Shown here: positions 13,331 through 25,880 of the stretch, piece by piece | Numbering within the stretch: position 1 is the first letter of the stretch | Layout: every line of letters starts with the position of its first letter | DNA from: Apis mellifera | Taxonomy: Eukaryota > Arthropoda > Insecta > Hymenoptera > Apidae | NCBI RefSeq assembly: GCF_003254395.2 | Contig: NC_037644.1 | Span: forward strand, 1,791,001-1,855,000 | DNA length: 64,000 nucleotides | Reading direction: 5' to 3' | Position numbers and translations under genes: made by a program | The notes under the pieces: generated by a model | Database searches by the model: none | What the model was told of the DNA's origin: nothing | What the model saw: only the letters and a program-made list of their open reading frames with translations

Positions 13331-16300
13331 CCCATCCTCTTTTTCTTTTTCCAATTTCTAATTTCTTTGGAAAAAGAGTTTTTATTTAGAATTAAACTTA
13401 GATGAAAGGTAAAAGAAGAATTCGTAGAAACGAATATAACGCAAGAACACGATACATACAGTGTCGATTGAAAAACAGTCACGCAATAAACATTATAACT
13501 TCGTGTCGGTATCGGGGCCGAAGTATGAGGAAGTCGTACGCACAATCGTTTTTCAATCCTTTTGTATACATATATAATGAAGTCCAACGATGGTTACGCA
13601 AGACATTGTACAATAATGAAGCAATTTACTTCCGTCAAAACATGACATTATTTATAAATTCGTCCCGTCAACGTGTTTTGGATTTCACTGGAAAAAGTTG
13701 CCGATCTTTTAATAACAATTTGCACACCGAGCAACACCGGGTGACCAGCAACATTCTAATGAATCGAAACGCGAATGGATTGGATGAAAATTCGTTCTTA
13801 ATATTCTATTTCTTTTTTTTTCTTACTTAAAAATAAGGAAAGATCATCGAGAAAAGATTACAATCTTGATTAAATCTTGGAATGCTTGTATTCATAACAC
13901 GTTTTTCACGAATTTATTTTTATTCTTCGTTAAAATTGATAAGAAAATTAATTTCTTTTTAAAATTATTTCTTTTTTTTTAAATCATGAAAAATCAAAAA
14001 TCTTCTTTTTCTTAAATCCTCAAGTAATATAATTTTCCAGAAATATACTCGAATCGAATATATTATTCTCAACGAATCTCTAAAAACGCCTACTAATTAG
14101 TACAAGAAAAAAAATAAAAATAGAAAAATTATGAAAAAAGGAGGAGAAATAATAACAATAACTGAAATAGAAATACAGAAATATAAGTACCAACATTGTA
14201 CGCTTTCGAACCCGCTATCGGGCCCATGATATCCGCGTTTCCGTTCACGTGGTAGCGGTAAAGCGGTTTTACGATGGTCCACGTTGTTTTTACGCGGGTT
14301 TCACCGATAATCCGGCTATCTCGATTCAAAGACAGCATAACCGCTACCATTTCCGACCAATCGTCGCGCTGGGCGAAAATTATTGCCGATACGGTGGGAT
14401 TGTTTTGTCATTGATAACACGATACGTGATAAATTTCATGGAGAACTTGACATGCTATTTCGACGATCGTCGCCTATCAAAAGTTCACTCCGTCGATTAA
14501 AAACTACTCCTTTCGATCGTCCCTCACCTTGCCTTCCCTTATCTCCACTCCATTGTTCTTTCCTTCGCCGATTTATTTAAAATTTATCATCATCGAGATA
14601 ACGATCGATGATGTCGTGCAAGCCGGAGCAAGGCTTTTTTACAACATCGTTGGAATTTTGATCGATTTTTGATATAAGAGATATAAGATTTGAATCGAAC
14701 TTGAAGAGATTCCGGGGAAGAAAAAGATTTTTTGAGGAAAAATTGACGGATGGATGTGCAAGTTCAATGGAATATTGAGATTAGAAATATATTTTTTTAA
14801 TATATTTAATATTCCTTGTTTACTGATATGGTAATTTGAGAAAATTTTAAAGTATCTAGAAAGAAAGATAATTTTTTTACTTGTTCTACTTATTCTAATT
14901 AAAATTCTTCACAAATTTATTGAATTTATCGAAGACAAATATATACAACTTTCGAAATTTCTAACTTGATTAAAATTTTGCGATCAATAAAATAATACAC
15001 GCGAATCAAACAAGCAAAAAATTTCTTCCTCTTACCAATCTCTCATTTTTAAAAATTCATCTCGATCCAATATATATTCCTTCTCTTTCGATTTCATATC
15101 AACAAGCTAGAAATCTATAGAAATCTTTTATTTTCTATTGTCTATGTAAAACATTAGATTCGAATGTTTCTTCAACGTGGATAAACGAATTGGAATTCCA
15201 AGCAGCGGAATCTATTCGCCTTTTTAAAAACACGTTGCAACAAATTTGTTGTGCATTCAAGCGCACAAACAATCTTCCTGTCGCCTATCAATTTTCAAAC
15301 GGACGAATATCGATCGAAAGGAGGGGGATCGCTTCAACCCGTTCCCTTCTTGGATTAAATATCGAGGAAGAAGAAGAAGAAGAAATTCCGAAACGGTTAC
15401 CGCGCAAAGTTTCCCCCGCGGGCTATTGATTTAAGGGAATAGCGAATCCATGACCGCTAACACACGCTTCGGCTCTCTCAATTTCAATAAGCAATTGCGA
15501 GAACAATCGGTCACGATCCCAACTCGAAACTAGACCGAACTAGACGGCGCAGCCTAGCCTCGAATTCTTTCACCTCTCCCCCCTACCCCTTTTATTTTTA
15601 TTCTATTCTCTTCTTCTTTCTTTCGTTCGAGTCTCGTTAACAATAACGCAGAACAGTTATTTATGCAATTTGGAAATATTGTAACGAACGGTTGAACGTG
15701 TTGTTGTTTTCTTTCTTCTCTTTGAGATAAATGGGGAACGAGTTATTAAACGAGTGGAATGATCTTTGGAATTATACGGATTTGCGAGGAGAGAAATCGA
15801 TTTTAAATTTCTGAATGAAGTTCTGAATTTTAAGGGAGATTTAAAAATTGGAATTTTAAAATAGGCGAGTGAATTTGAGAAGATTTGAGAAGAATAAGAT
15901 GGTTGAATTGTTGAAAGTAGTTTAAGAAATAATAAGAAAATATGATTTAAAATATTTAGCAATATGAAATAAATCTTCTTCTTCTTATAAATCTTCGATT
16001 AATAATAAAATGTTAAAGATTGAAGAATTTTAATAGGCGAGTCATGAATTGGAACAGATAATGGAAGTGATTCATATGACTCTTGTAATACAATGAGCCC
16101 TCTTTGTTTGAGAGTGAAATATGTATGATGAAGCTCTTTCTTCTTAAAAAAGCCGCGGCGTTTTTGATCTTTTTCAACACTGCATCTTCCAAATCATAAG
16201 GAAGACTACATCAACGTAATTATAAGCATATAGGTCAAGAATTCACTTGGCCATCTTTTTGTGCTAATTATAACTATTCTCTATCGATTACTCTCAACTT

Positions 16301-16880
16301 TTTCCTTCTGAAAATGCGACTCCTGTTTCAGAAACACATTTTCCCATCAAACCATAACATTTTTACGGTTTCCAACCGAAATTAAATAATTTTTAAATAC
16401 CAACTCCACTTGTTCATAAGAATAAAATTGAACACCACAAACTGGAGTGATGCAAATCTTCCATAAGATCTTTAAAAACCTCTTATTCTACTCAATATTA
16501 CTAATTCATTCCTCAGCTCAAATTTCTATTATTTATTTCAGTTGCAACAGCTGAATATTAATTTTCCAAATTTCCTCCTGCATAAAAAAGAAAAACCATT
16601 CAAAGAATCATCATTCCTCGCATAAGAAAATCCATGCTTCTCCATTCATATCAAATCATTATAATACCTTCTCTTAAAATTTCCAATATACATTTATATT
16701 CCATCCACAAATCCATGTATAATAAACGTGTATAAATCTCTAATCTCTTTCCTCTAAAGAGGAATAATCCCCACGCGATTTTTCGTCTCCGCTTCATCCT
16801 CGAAAGAATCACAAACATAAAAGAAGATACGTTAAAAAAGAAGAAGAAGAAGAAGAAGAAGAAGAAAAGATAATATACGC
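13331..16880. other. Gene-free stretch (probable intron)
   Basis: I find no exon that continues the minus-strand gene in frame with its phase-2 donor at 16,887. The open frames at 13,189-13,830 overlap on both strands and have no homologue I recognise. A short (GAA)n run lies at about 16,840-16,866. Confidence 0.45.
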
Positions 16881-16887
16881 AATTTAC

Positions 16888-19800
16888 CTCCGTCTTTTGG
16901 ATTGTTGCGCCTCTCCTGCATGGGTCTGCTGCATGTGATGGGGCGATAAGTTGGTCCCGTAAGTGAGCAGCTGATTTCCGGCGCTTGGGCAGGCCGGTGG
17001 GGGCGGCGGGGGTGGCAGTTGGTAGCCGACGGACGTGGCGGAGGGTATGTAATGCGACGGGCCCGCTCCTGGGCCCAAACCCACTCCATACCCACCGCTA
17101 CCCGTGCCACCCCCGTACATACCGCTACCACCCGGATACTCTATTTTGTCGGCTATTTTGCCACTTTGATCAAGGGGGAAAATTAATATAATAAACGGCA
17201 GAGTTTTTCGATTCGCGTGACTCGGTGGACTCAAGCGTTCATCCTGGAGATCAAGTTGGAGAATGAAGTATTTATTATTGTTCTTGTTAACAAGTGTTAT
17301 TGCAGAATGTTGCTTGAAGATTTCAACATAAATTTCCACAAAAGAAACGTTGATTCCTTGTTTTATTTCTATTATTATTGTGCTTTGAAATTTTGTTCAA
17401 TCTATATAGCATTTCTTTCTTTCTTTTATTGTTGATATTGGAATTTTAAAATATTTCTTGAAGAGAGAAATCGTTTCTTATTTTATTTCTTGTTAACAAG
17501 TGTTATTGTGTATAAAGCAGAATGTTCCTTGAAGGTTTCAACATAAATTTCCAGAGAAGAAACGTTGATTCCTTGTTTTATTTCTATTATTGGATGTGCT
17601 TTGAGATTTTGTTCAATCTATATAGCATTTCTTTCTCTCTTTTGTTGTTGGTATTGGAATTTTGAAATATTTCTTGAAGAAAGAAATAGTTTCTTGTTTT
17701 CTTCCTATTATTATTGGGTGTGCTTTGAGATTTTGAATCTATATACCATTTCTTTCTCTCTTTAGTTGTTGATATTGGAATATTTCTTGAAGGAAGAAAT
17801 CGTTTCTTGTTTTATTTCTTATTAACAAGTATTATTGTGTATAAAGCAGGATGTTTCTTGAAGATTTCAACATAAATTTCCACAGAAGAAACGTTGATTG
17901 CTTGTTTTATTTCTATTATTATTGATACTTTGAGATTTTGTTGAATCTATATAGCATTTCTTTCTCTCTTTAGTTGTTGATATTGGAATTTTGAAATATT
18001 TCTTGAAGGGAGAAATGGTTTCTGGATAATTGTACCTAGAGAGTTCATTGAAATCTGTTCATCTTCGTTTTTCGTTTTAATCATACAATAGTAAGAATTA
18101 AATTATTCATTATTCCCAAATCGGTTCATCATCCTGTTGCCTCTAATCTTAAAAAGAGATTCTACGTGGTTAAGTTTAAAATAAACTTTTCTCCATTCCT
18201 CTGGTTATCGCGAAATCTCGAACCACGGAAGATGGCTCGTAGATTGCACAGCAAGTGTCCTCTAGGGTATTACCTAGATCTCCTTGGTTCCACTATTCTT
18301 TTCTAAAACCGATACCGAGTTCAACCACTGTTCGACATCATTCCTCTCTCGTCTCACTCCCTTGAACGAATTTTTCTTTTCCCATAATTCATTCCTTTTT
18401 ATATCTTCGAATGCACAACTCTTGATATATTTTACACAGGCAATTTGCTATCAACGTTCCATGATTTTATTTCACGATTCCACGCATTAAATTCGATAAC
18501 TAAATATTTAAGGATCGAATCGTCCAAGTTCGTGTCATTCGATTTCAAAAGATCTTCGATACTTATGAAGAAATGGAGTCTTTTTGCCAGATATCCCCAG
18601 TGAATATTCTCTCCACAGATCCAAGGAATTGACTACAACTCGTTCATCTTTGCTCCAATCATGCTACCACGAAAACTTCGAGTTTCTTATCTCTTGATTC
18701 GTTTTCTCGAAATTTTCTGATAAACGATCGGTTCTGTGATAAAATTTGAGTTCTTTCAATGCTATTCTTATCTCCAATGCCACGAGAGTTTTCCCCCTTC
18801 TTTTTGTTGCTTAATAGTCTTTTAATTATATTTGTATCGATCGAATAATCCGAAATTTCCACTCTCAGGCAACGAATATTTTAACGAATAAATATAAGTT
18901 CCATGAAAGTTTTGATCAAAACTTAATTTCCAGCGTGATTAATCGTGATCGATACCGGCAATTCTGATACCATTTTGAAAATCGCACACACGATGCAACA
19001 TTTTCATCGACTAACTCGAACCCATTACTCTGTGAACGATATTAAAACACACAGAGTTTCGTCCAAGATGATTCTCGTTCCTGGCTCCATCAGAGAAGAT
19101 CATCGATCGATTTCCCTCCTCCCAGTTTCGAGGCAAAAATCGAACTTCTTCTCACAAGAATTTTATTTTCCAATAAAGATGAGGCAACAAAGTCTTCTTA
19201 TTTAAAAATTTAATTTATTCTTCAATTGCCTCAACTCTTACTACTCGCTCAAGATACAAAATTCGAGTCTCGTCCAAGTGTTCCGTCAACTCCATCTGAG
19301 ACGAGCAAAATACAAATCTTGCCACAAACTTTTATCACTTCTTAATATCCAAAAAAAGAAAAATTACCAAATCCAAAAATTTATTTATTTATATAAAAAT
19401 ACTTTTACTCCCTCTCTAAAATCAGTCTCTCTCACTTGATTAAAATCCTATCACCGACGAAACTTTTATCACCATCGCACTTTTTCCTCTCGTAAAATTT
19501 CCATCCATGGTTACCTAGAGGCCGATAATTATCCCCAACACCCATGGATAGAACAAGGATCAACCGAGAAGTTTTCGAGGATACGCCACGGCACGTGCGC
19601 GATCGTGCACCGCGGCGGCGGTGCTCCAAACAAGATAGATAGAGACGGATAGATATATAGAGAGAAAGAGAGGGAAATGATGGATCGATGGGTTCGATCG
19701 TGATCTATCGGTAGGATTTCGGCCACGTGAAACGGAGAGGAAACGGTACAACGTTGCGCGGAAACACGTTTACGTGGACGGACGGATGGGTCGACGACTA

Positions 19801-22800
19801 GTCACCACCCACAACTCGCCAGTGACTGATTCCACCATAGCCGCATAATGTGCCGCTGTGCTATACCCCGGTAAGGACTATCACTTCTCCCACCAGAGAG
19901 CCCACGGAGAACACAGCCACTGTGTAAAGCATGACTTTTAACCGGGATGCATTCGTCCTCGTTCAGCACGTTACACGCTCGTGAGGGGGACAGGAACAGG
20001 ATCGAGGGGGGGAATTTTGCTCGGTGACTCAGGTGGAGGATGAACAGGAGGAGGGAATCCGATTCGTGGCCCAAGATCGAACGGTTTCGAACGGATTTTG
20101 TTTTTAAGAGATTATTAAGGGGGAGATTATTTCGAACGAAAATCTGCCGGATTTTTTTTTTTTTTAAAAGTCTCTTTTATTTCTTTCTGGAGAAGATCTA
20201 TGATTCTTGTGGAGAGTTTTTTTTACGGGCACTGTTTCGCGAGAGAGAAAGTAGATCTGAAAGATTCTTTCTTTGAATTCCTTTCTTTTGAAGAAAGAGA
20301 CATAATGTTCTTCTTTCTCGGAAGTTTGTTGAGTAGAATTTTTTTGTTTTTCGTTTTTATGCAGTCTTCTTAAGCAGAAATTTCTTTGATGTTTGTGATT
20401 CTTTAAATTTTTTTTGTACAAGATTCTTCATTATTGCGGAAAATTGAGGATTTTTGAATAGATTTCTATTGAATTTATTGTAATTTTTAACAAATCAGGG
20501 ATGTGTCTTTTAATTTGAGATTTTTCATTAAATTTTCATATAAACTTTTGTTCGAACTACAAAAGTTTCTTTTTATATCAATTTATTACATTAAATTATT
20601 ATAATTTTGATGAATATTGATATTTAATTTATTAGAAAAATAAATAGTATCATAAAATTTAATCAAAAAAGCGCTTGCTTTTATTAATAAATGAAAATTT
20701 AATTTCCTTCTCCAATCTGAAAGAAACGATAACAACGTCTTAATCGAAAATTTACTTTGTCTATTGTGTTACCTATTAGACAGATGAAACGACTTATTAG
20801 ATTAAAATGAGACAAACTAATGAGAGCCATCGAAGGAAGTAAGTTATTACATCGAATCGTTGGTGTAGTTATCGTTTCAGATAATGTATATTTTATGTAA
20901 TAGACATTTATATAATATGTGTATTATTTTTTATACGTGATTTAAGCAGTATTATATTTTTATTTTCTTTATATAATACTTCCTTTTATCAGAGAAGCAT
21001 AACAAACTTAATATAAATATAAACAAATCAATATGAAATTCTTTTTATCAAAACATCTATCATTTGTAACGATTTCTTAAGTTCCTTTCTCGTGCAAAAG
21101 ATTTTTAACATAATAAAATTATTCTCATTCAAGGATTTTGTGATAAAAATATCACAAGAATTAAAAATGTTAAATGAATTATTAAGAATAATATTAAAGA
21201 AATATCAAGAAGAGAAGAATTTTAAGATTTTTTTTTTTAAATATTTTCTATCTCTTTTAAAAAGATTTTGGAAATTTAGAAGAAATATTTAAAAGAAGAA
21301 TTACAAGATCATTAAAATTTCTAAGGATACCAGAAAAAAGAAATTTAAGATTGTTATTGTAATAATACTTGTTTTAAATAACTATATAATGTTACTAAAT
21401 ATAATATTACTAAATACGTTATACCATAATGATAAATATAATTCTAAATATTATTATTAATAAAATTCCACTTATATTACATGATAGCCCATTCATCTTT
21501 AAACATTTGCTACTTCGATCAAGAACAAACTTATCTCATAATCGTTTATAGGCGATTAACGTGCAAATTCTATTTCAAGGAGCCATCCACCAAGATATCG
21601 TATAACATTCAAGAATCGTACAACGTACATTTACAAGGTAAAAGTATGCAACGCTTACGATAACAAAATGTTTCTGACGCGATGTCGCAATCGCTGGTGT
21701 AAAGGAATATTAGCGAACATCGACGACTCAGAAGTCACCTACCATTGTTAGACATCGTAATCTGGCTCATTGTCACCACTATATCGTTTCTTGGAATCGT
21801 GTTAATCGAGAACTTAAAACTTAAAACTTAAAACTTGCTCTGGTTTATTATACACGATTAGTAAAATATTATACATCATTGTATAAATAATGATATCCAT
21901 AACAAAATTTCATTGCAAAATATTTTTTATTTATTTTTTTTATTTGTTTTTACTTCTTACTATTCTTAAAAATACTATTCTAAAAAAAAGGGCAAAAATT
22001 TGATTAATAATATTTGATTAAATTGAATAATATATAAAAATATTTGAAAAATTATTTTAAAAATTTTTATATAATTAAATTTGGAAAAAACTTAATTCTA
22101 TCAAATGAATCAAACGTAAAAGATAACGTGAACGTTTGAATGACAAATTTGATTATATTTTATATTTAAAAATGAAAATTTTCAATTAATATTTAGAAAA
22201 TTTGATTAATTTAAAAAAATATACATATAAAATAATTTAAATAATTTAATAGTTTAATTGTTGTAATCATAATAAATAAAAAAACAATTTTAAAACTTAC
22301 CCAACATGTGACATGCTTGCACCACGCTTCTGCGTCATCTTGCTCGGGTCACTCCCTGAAAAAATTATAAATAGTAAAGATCAGGTTATAGAATTTAATA
22401 TTTATAAAAACTTCTAATACTCGTTATTATCAAACATAATAAATTGAATATAATAAATATGATAATTCTATTGCTATATGAATATATTGAAAACATATTT
22501 ATATATTCATTATAAATATTATTAAACATGTTTGTTATTTTCTATTTTGACACTCTATCATTAAAATGAATTATAGTTACCATATTCATATAATATCTAT
22601 AAATTTCAATATTATATTCAACATAAATTAAAAGAATTGTAAAAACTTTCATTTCTTTTTAATTATACTTATTTTTTACATCAAAACTGTACATGAATCT
22701 TTATACATACTCTTAAATCAAAATCATTACTTAAACATAGAATCAACGAAATAGGAGTTCATACTACATTAAAGTAATGAATTTATATGTTAAATACGAT

Positions 22801-23087
22801 AAGTCACATAGAAAATAATTTACATTTTATGATAGAAAAGCGTCCTACTTAAGGAAAGATACAATGATGTTCTAAAATTTGTTCGAAAATCATTTGTTTA
22901 AAATTTTCTAAAATTTTTCAAACTTGGAAACTTGTTTTTGTTCACAAAAGAAAATAATTTTTTTAAAAGTTTTTAGTAAAATAGTATTATATACATTAAA
23001 TTGATTAAAATGAGAAAATACTTTCAATGTCAAACAACTTCGATACATACCTGGTATGGAATGGGCGATCGTGGATACAGTAAACAT
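16888..23087 (-). CDS. Unidentified Gly/Pro-rich protein, N-terminal part (three exons, continues past left edge)
   Basis: Three minus-strand exons join in one frame: 23,087-23,051, 22,355-22,301 and 17,163-16,888. Each visible junction has a canonical AG or GT (donors GTATGT, GTAAGT and GTAAAT). The peptide begins MFTVSTIAHSIP, passes through GSDPSKMTQKRGASMSHVGG across the small 55-nt exon, then KIADKIEYPGGSGMYGGG, a Gly-rich stretch, a run of seven prolines, and ends ...AGEAQQSKRRR at a phase-2 donor. An in-frame ATG at 23,144 is an alternative start, and an internal Met in the second exon could also be used. The visible part is low-complexity with a basic end, typical of the disordered N-terminus of a nuclear regulator, but I do not recognise the family. 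The first two introns are 695 and 5,137 bp. The third is over 16.8 kb, which also suggests a developmental regulatory gene. The exon structure rests on in-frame splicing alone. Confidence 0.6.
17260..18015. repeat. Minisatellite array inside intron 2, about four copies
   Basis: Units contain TTAACAAGTGTTATTG, TTGAAGATTTCAACATAAA, GAAGAAACGTTGATTCCTTG, TTTCTATTATTATTG, TCTATATAGCATTTCTTTC and TATTGGAATTTTGAAATATT. Copies are 110-250 bp because parts of the unit are missing in some. The array begins right beside the exon at 16,888-17,163, about 100 bp from its acceptor. Confidence 0.88.
18016..22300. other. Gene-free intron sequence
   Basis: This lies within intron 2 of the minus-strand gene. 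There is a CpG-richer block at about 19,500-20,130 and a very AT-rich part at about 20,400-22,280. No exon or RNA gene can be supported. Confidence 0.45.
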
Positions 23088-23880
23088 TCGGTTAAGAAAT
23101 GTCGTTTGAGAACAATAATTGAGTCTATTAATACTTATCGACACTAAGTGAGTAAATTGAAACGGTAATTAATTGGAAAATATCTTTTTAAACGTTAATT
23201 ACCGAAATGTTGTACAATTAAAGTGGTCTTAGTGGCGCCACCTACGAGCATTTTTATTGCATCATCGAATATGTTGTTGAAACATAGTATCGAAAGTCGG
23301 TTTTAAAATCTATGACGGATATTACCAACTGTTTTTTACGCGACAATTTAATAAAATGAAACAAAATGTAATCAAAAGATTATAATTGAATATAGTTATA
23401 CGTATATTAAATTCGTAGAATAATTTTAACTCGTAGAATAAATTTATTTAAATATTTTATAAATAATAATTATAATGTAGAATTTAATAAAAATAAATAA
23501 ATAAATCATTTTCTATATGAAATATGTTTGTTAATTGATTATTGTAAAAATTGTATGTATTGAAATATTATTATTAAGTAACGATTCTGATTAAGCATTA
23601 TGGTAAAAAGTTCATTATAATAAATATTAATATTTAGAAATATTATTATTTATAAATATCTAATAATATCTACCATCAATTGCATCGCTCTCATGCGAAC
23701 GGTTTAGTGTAATTCGAAATAAGACGCCGTAGCGCCGGTATACCTGTATCTAGCCTGTATCTACTACGCAACTTCCGCTAACTCGCTGCTGAGCAAAATG
23801 GACGCCTTTGTGTCTGTTTTCCTCGTATTCATACTATAAATACTGTTTTCCCCGCGATGCACCACCTTTGACATGGCGAT
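23088..23880. promoter_or_regulatory. Shared upstream region between two divergent genes
   Basis: The minus-strand gene starts near 23,087-23,144. Nipped-B transcription must start to the right of this, plausibly near 23,700-23,900, where the sequence becomes CpG-rich (ACGCCGTAGCGCCGG). The arrangement suggests a divergent promoter pair. No TATA or initiator element decides the start sites, so the boundaries are inferred. Confidence 0.4.
23234..23245 (-). promoter_or_regulatory. CTCF-like core motif
   Basis: The minus strand reads GTAGGTGGCGCC, which contains AGGTGGCGC, the core I recall for the fly CTCF site. It sits between two divergent genes, a common position for insulator proteins. A match this short can occur by chance. 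Confidence 0.3.
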
Positions 23881-25456
23881 GTTTACACGGTACCGTGAAA
23901 AATGTAAGTGAAAATCGTGCTGTGCCGCAAATCAAAGTGCATTCCTCGGTGATCGACGAGAAAACGCATCCAACCAAATAGGCCAGAACACGGATGACAA
24001 TTGAGTGAATATCTTTCACGACGAAAACTTTTTCGAACAAACTCGCACGAACGGGGTCGCTATTTTGGTAGACGTGTAAATATCGACGGTTTATACGCGT
24101 CGAACGACACGGGGATCTTGGATATCGATACACCTCCCGCCAAAATTCCATTCACTGCTTGCATTCTGCAGTATAAATAATCGTTGTACATAACTAGGTA
24201 AGGCAATTGACACAAAACCTTAACCGAACTTTGTTTTCGTTTATTAAATGACATACAATCATCGCAGTTATCATCATTGACTTTAATAATTCTCTTATTT
24301 AGCGGAATTGTGTTCATTTGGGAGGTTTCCAGCCTGTAGCATCCTCCTTAAAGCCATGTTATCATATGTATAATGTTGGATGGTATATACTCGACAACTG
24401 GAGGTAATAATAACAATATTGTGTGATGCTAGTGATTTAATCATTGAATTTTAAATAAATATTTTCTGTAAACTTCTTTGAGTGACACGAATAATCAAAA
24501 TCATTGAAAGAAATATGGTTTGTATAGAAAAAAAATGACATTTTAGTTTTATATTCGTTGTGACATTCGTGGAACGGTTTTCATTGGAATCTTATGAGGA
24601 TATTTTTTAATGTACTCTATTTAATATGTTAGTGATATTATTGAGGATATTTGTGAAAAATATAAAAATAATTGTTTTAAATAATTGCTAATAATTACAA
24701 ATGATTTAATAATATTTTTATTATATTATTTTTATTGTATACCTATATATATATGTATACATTTACACACATATATATATATGTATATATATAGATATAC
24801 ATATATGTATATACATATACATATAATATACATACATGTATATATATACATGCATATGTATATATATATATATATATATATGCATATGTATATATATATG
24901 CATAACTAGAATATATTATAATTTTTATAATTGCTATGAATGAAATTACATTATGCAGTATATATAATAGCAATATATTGTAATTTTATAAAATTTGGAA
25001 CAATATCTTTTTAAATTTTTTAAAATTTTCGTTTAAAAAATTATTTGGAGTTACTCTAACCTTTACAAAGAGATTAATATTTCTTATTGATATTTATCAT
25101 ATTTAAGTATATAATGCAATAATTATGTTATATTTTTTATTTAAATTGATTTTTTTTATCAATTTTATAAAATATAATGTTTGTAAAATATATTTATCTT
25201 AAATTAATCATCTATCATAAAAGTATGTCACTAACTTGACATTACATAAATGTGTACTAATTTTATTTTAAATAATGAATTTTTTTTTAATATATATTTA
25301 AAAAATTAAAATATTAATAATTTTTTTATTTATTATTTATACTTAAATATTAAAATAATCTCTCAATATCTCTGAATAGAATTTTAAATTTTATGCATAT
25401 AAGATATGAAAAATTAATAGTTTGAATGTCATATTTGTTATTATATTTGTTTCAGG
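23881..25456 (+). other. Probable 5' UTR and intron of Nipped-B
   Basis: No protein-coding gene is visible. A donor-like CTAG|GTAAGG lies at about 24,190 and an acceptor-like TTGTTTCAG ends at about 25,456, which would make this largely a 5' UTR intron. It contains an (AT)/(ATAC) microsatellite and very AT-rich filler. Splice use is inferred. Confidence 0.35.
24738..24905. repeat. (TA)n/(TACA)n compound microsatellite
   Basis: Alternating TATATG, TACATA and TATATA tracts extend over about 165 bp. The Tyr/Ile/His frames on both strands come from the repeat. Confidence 0.95.
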
Positions 25457-25880
25457 TCAAGAAATTAATTCTAAAAATGGACCGTTTATTGGAGGATCCA
25501 CGTGCTTCATCAAAATTTGGTTGATAATTTCTAGTGCATCATGGGAACTTAAAAGAGACATTGTTAAGTTCCCAATATATGCCTTAGTGGTAGTGTTCTT
25601 TAACAAGCGTTAGATACAATTCTGTTCATCAGTGAAATATATCCTATGTCGGAATGCCTTGAAAATACGAGTGTAGAGATTTTAACAATGATTTCTTTAA
25701 GCATTCGTGGTAACAGTGCATTTAGATATGTTCTGTTGATTTATATTTATCATATACTGTGAATAAGACTTTTTATAATATGTCAGTGCAGTGTTTGTTA
25801 CGTTGGATAATTCTATGAACCTCAGAGTACATGTAAGGACACTGGACCTAATTTTAATAATATTTTTTGTCCAGGCTGTA
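25457..25880 (+). other. Probable 5' UTR of Nipped-B
   Basis: This begins after the acceptor-like TTTCAG at 25,456 and holds a short upstream ORF of 15 codons (MDRLLEDPRASSKFG). A second acceptor-like TTTTTTGTCCAG ends at 25,874, seven bases before the chosen coding ATG, so a further small intron probably ends there. The coding frame is open upstream to 25,791, but those codons look like intron and show no conservation that I recognise. Confidence 0.4.

Noticed and set aside
13189..13830. Overlapping 132- and 142-codon frames on opposite strands
   Set aside because: No homologue recognised, the flanks belong to a tandem array and poly-T tracts, and both strands are open at once.
14180..14420. 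Possible further minus-strand exon of the unidentified gene
   Set aside because: The frame does not follow an acceptor that matches the phase-2 donor at 16,887, and the peptide looks random.
24685..24973. Tyr/Ile/His-rich frames on both strands
   Set aside because: They come from the TA/TACA microsatellite.
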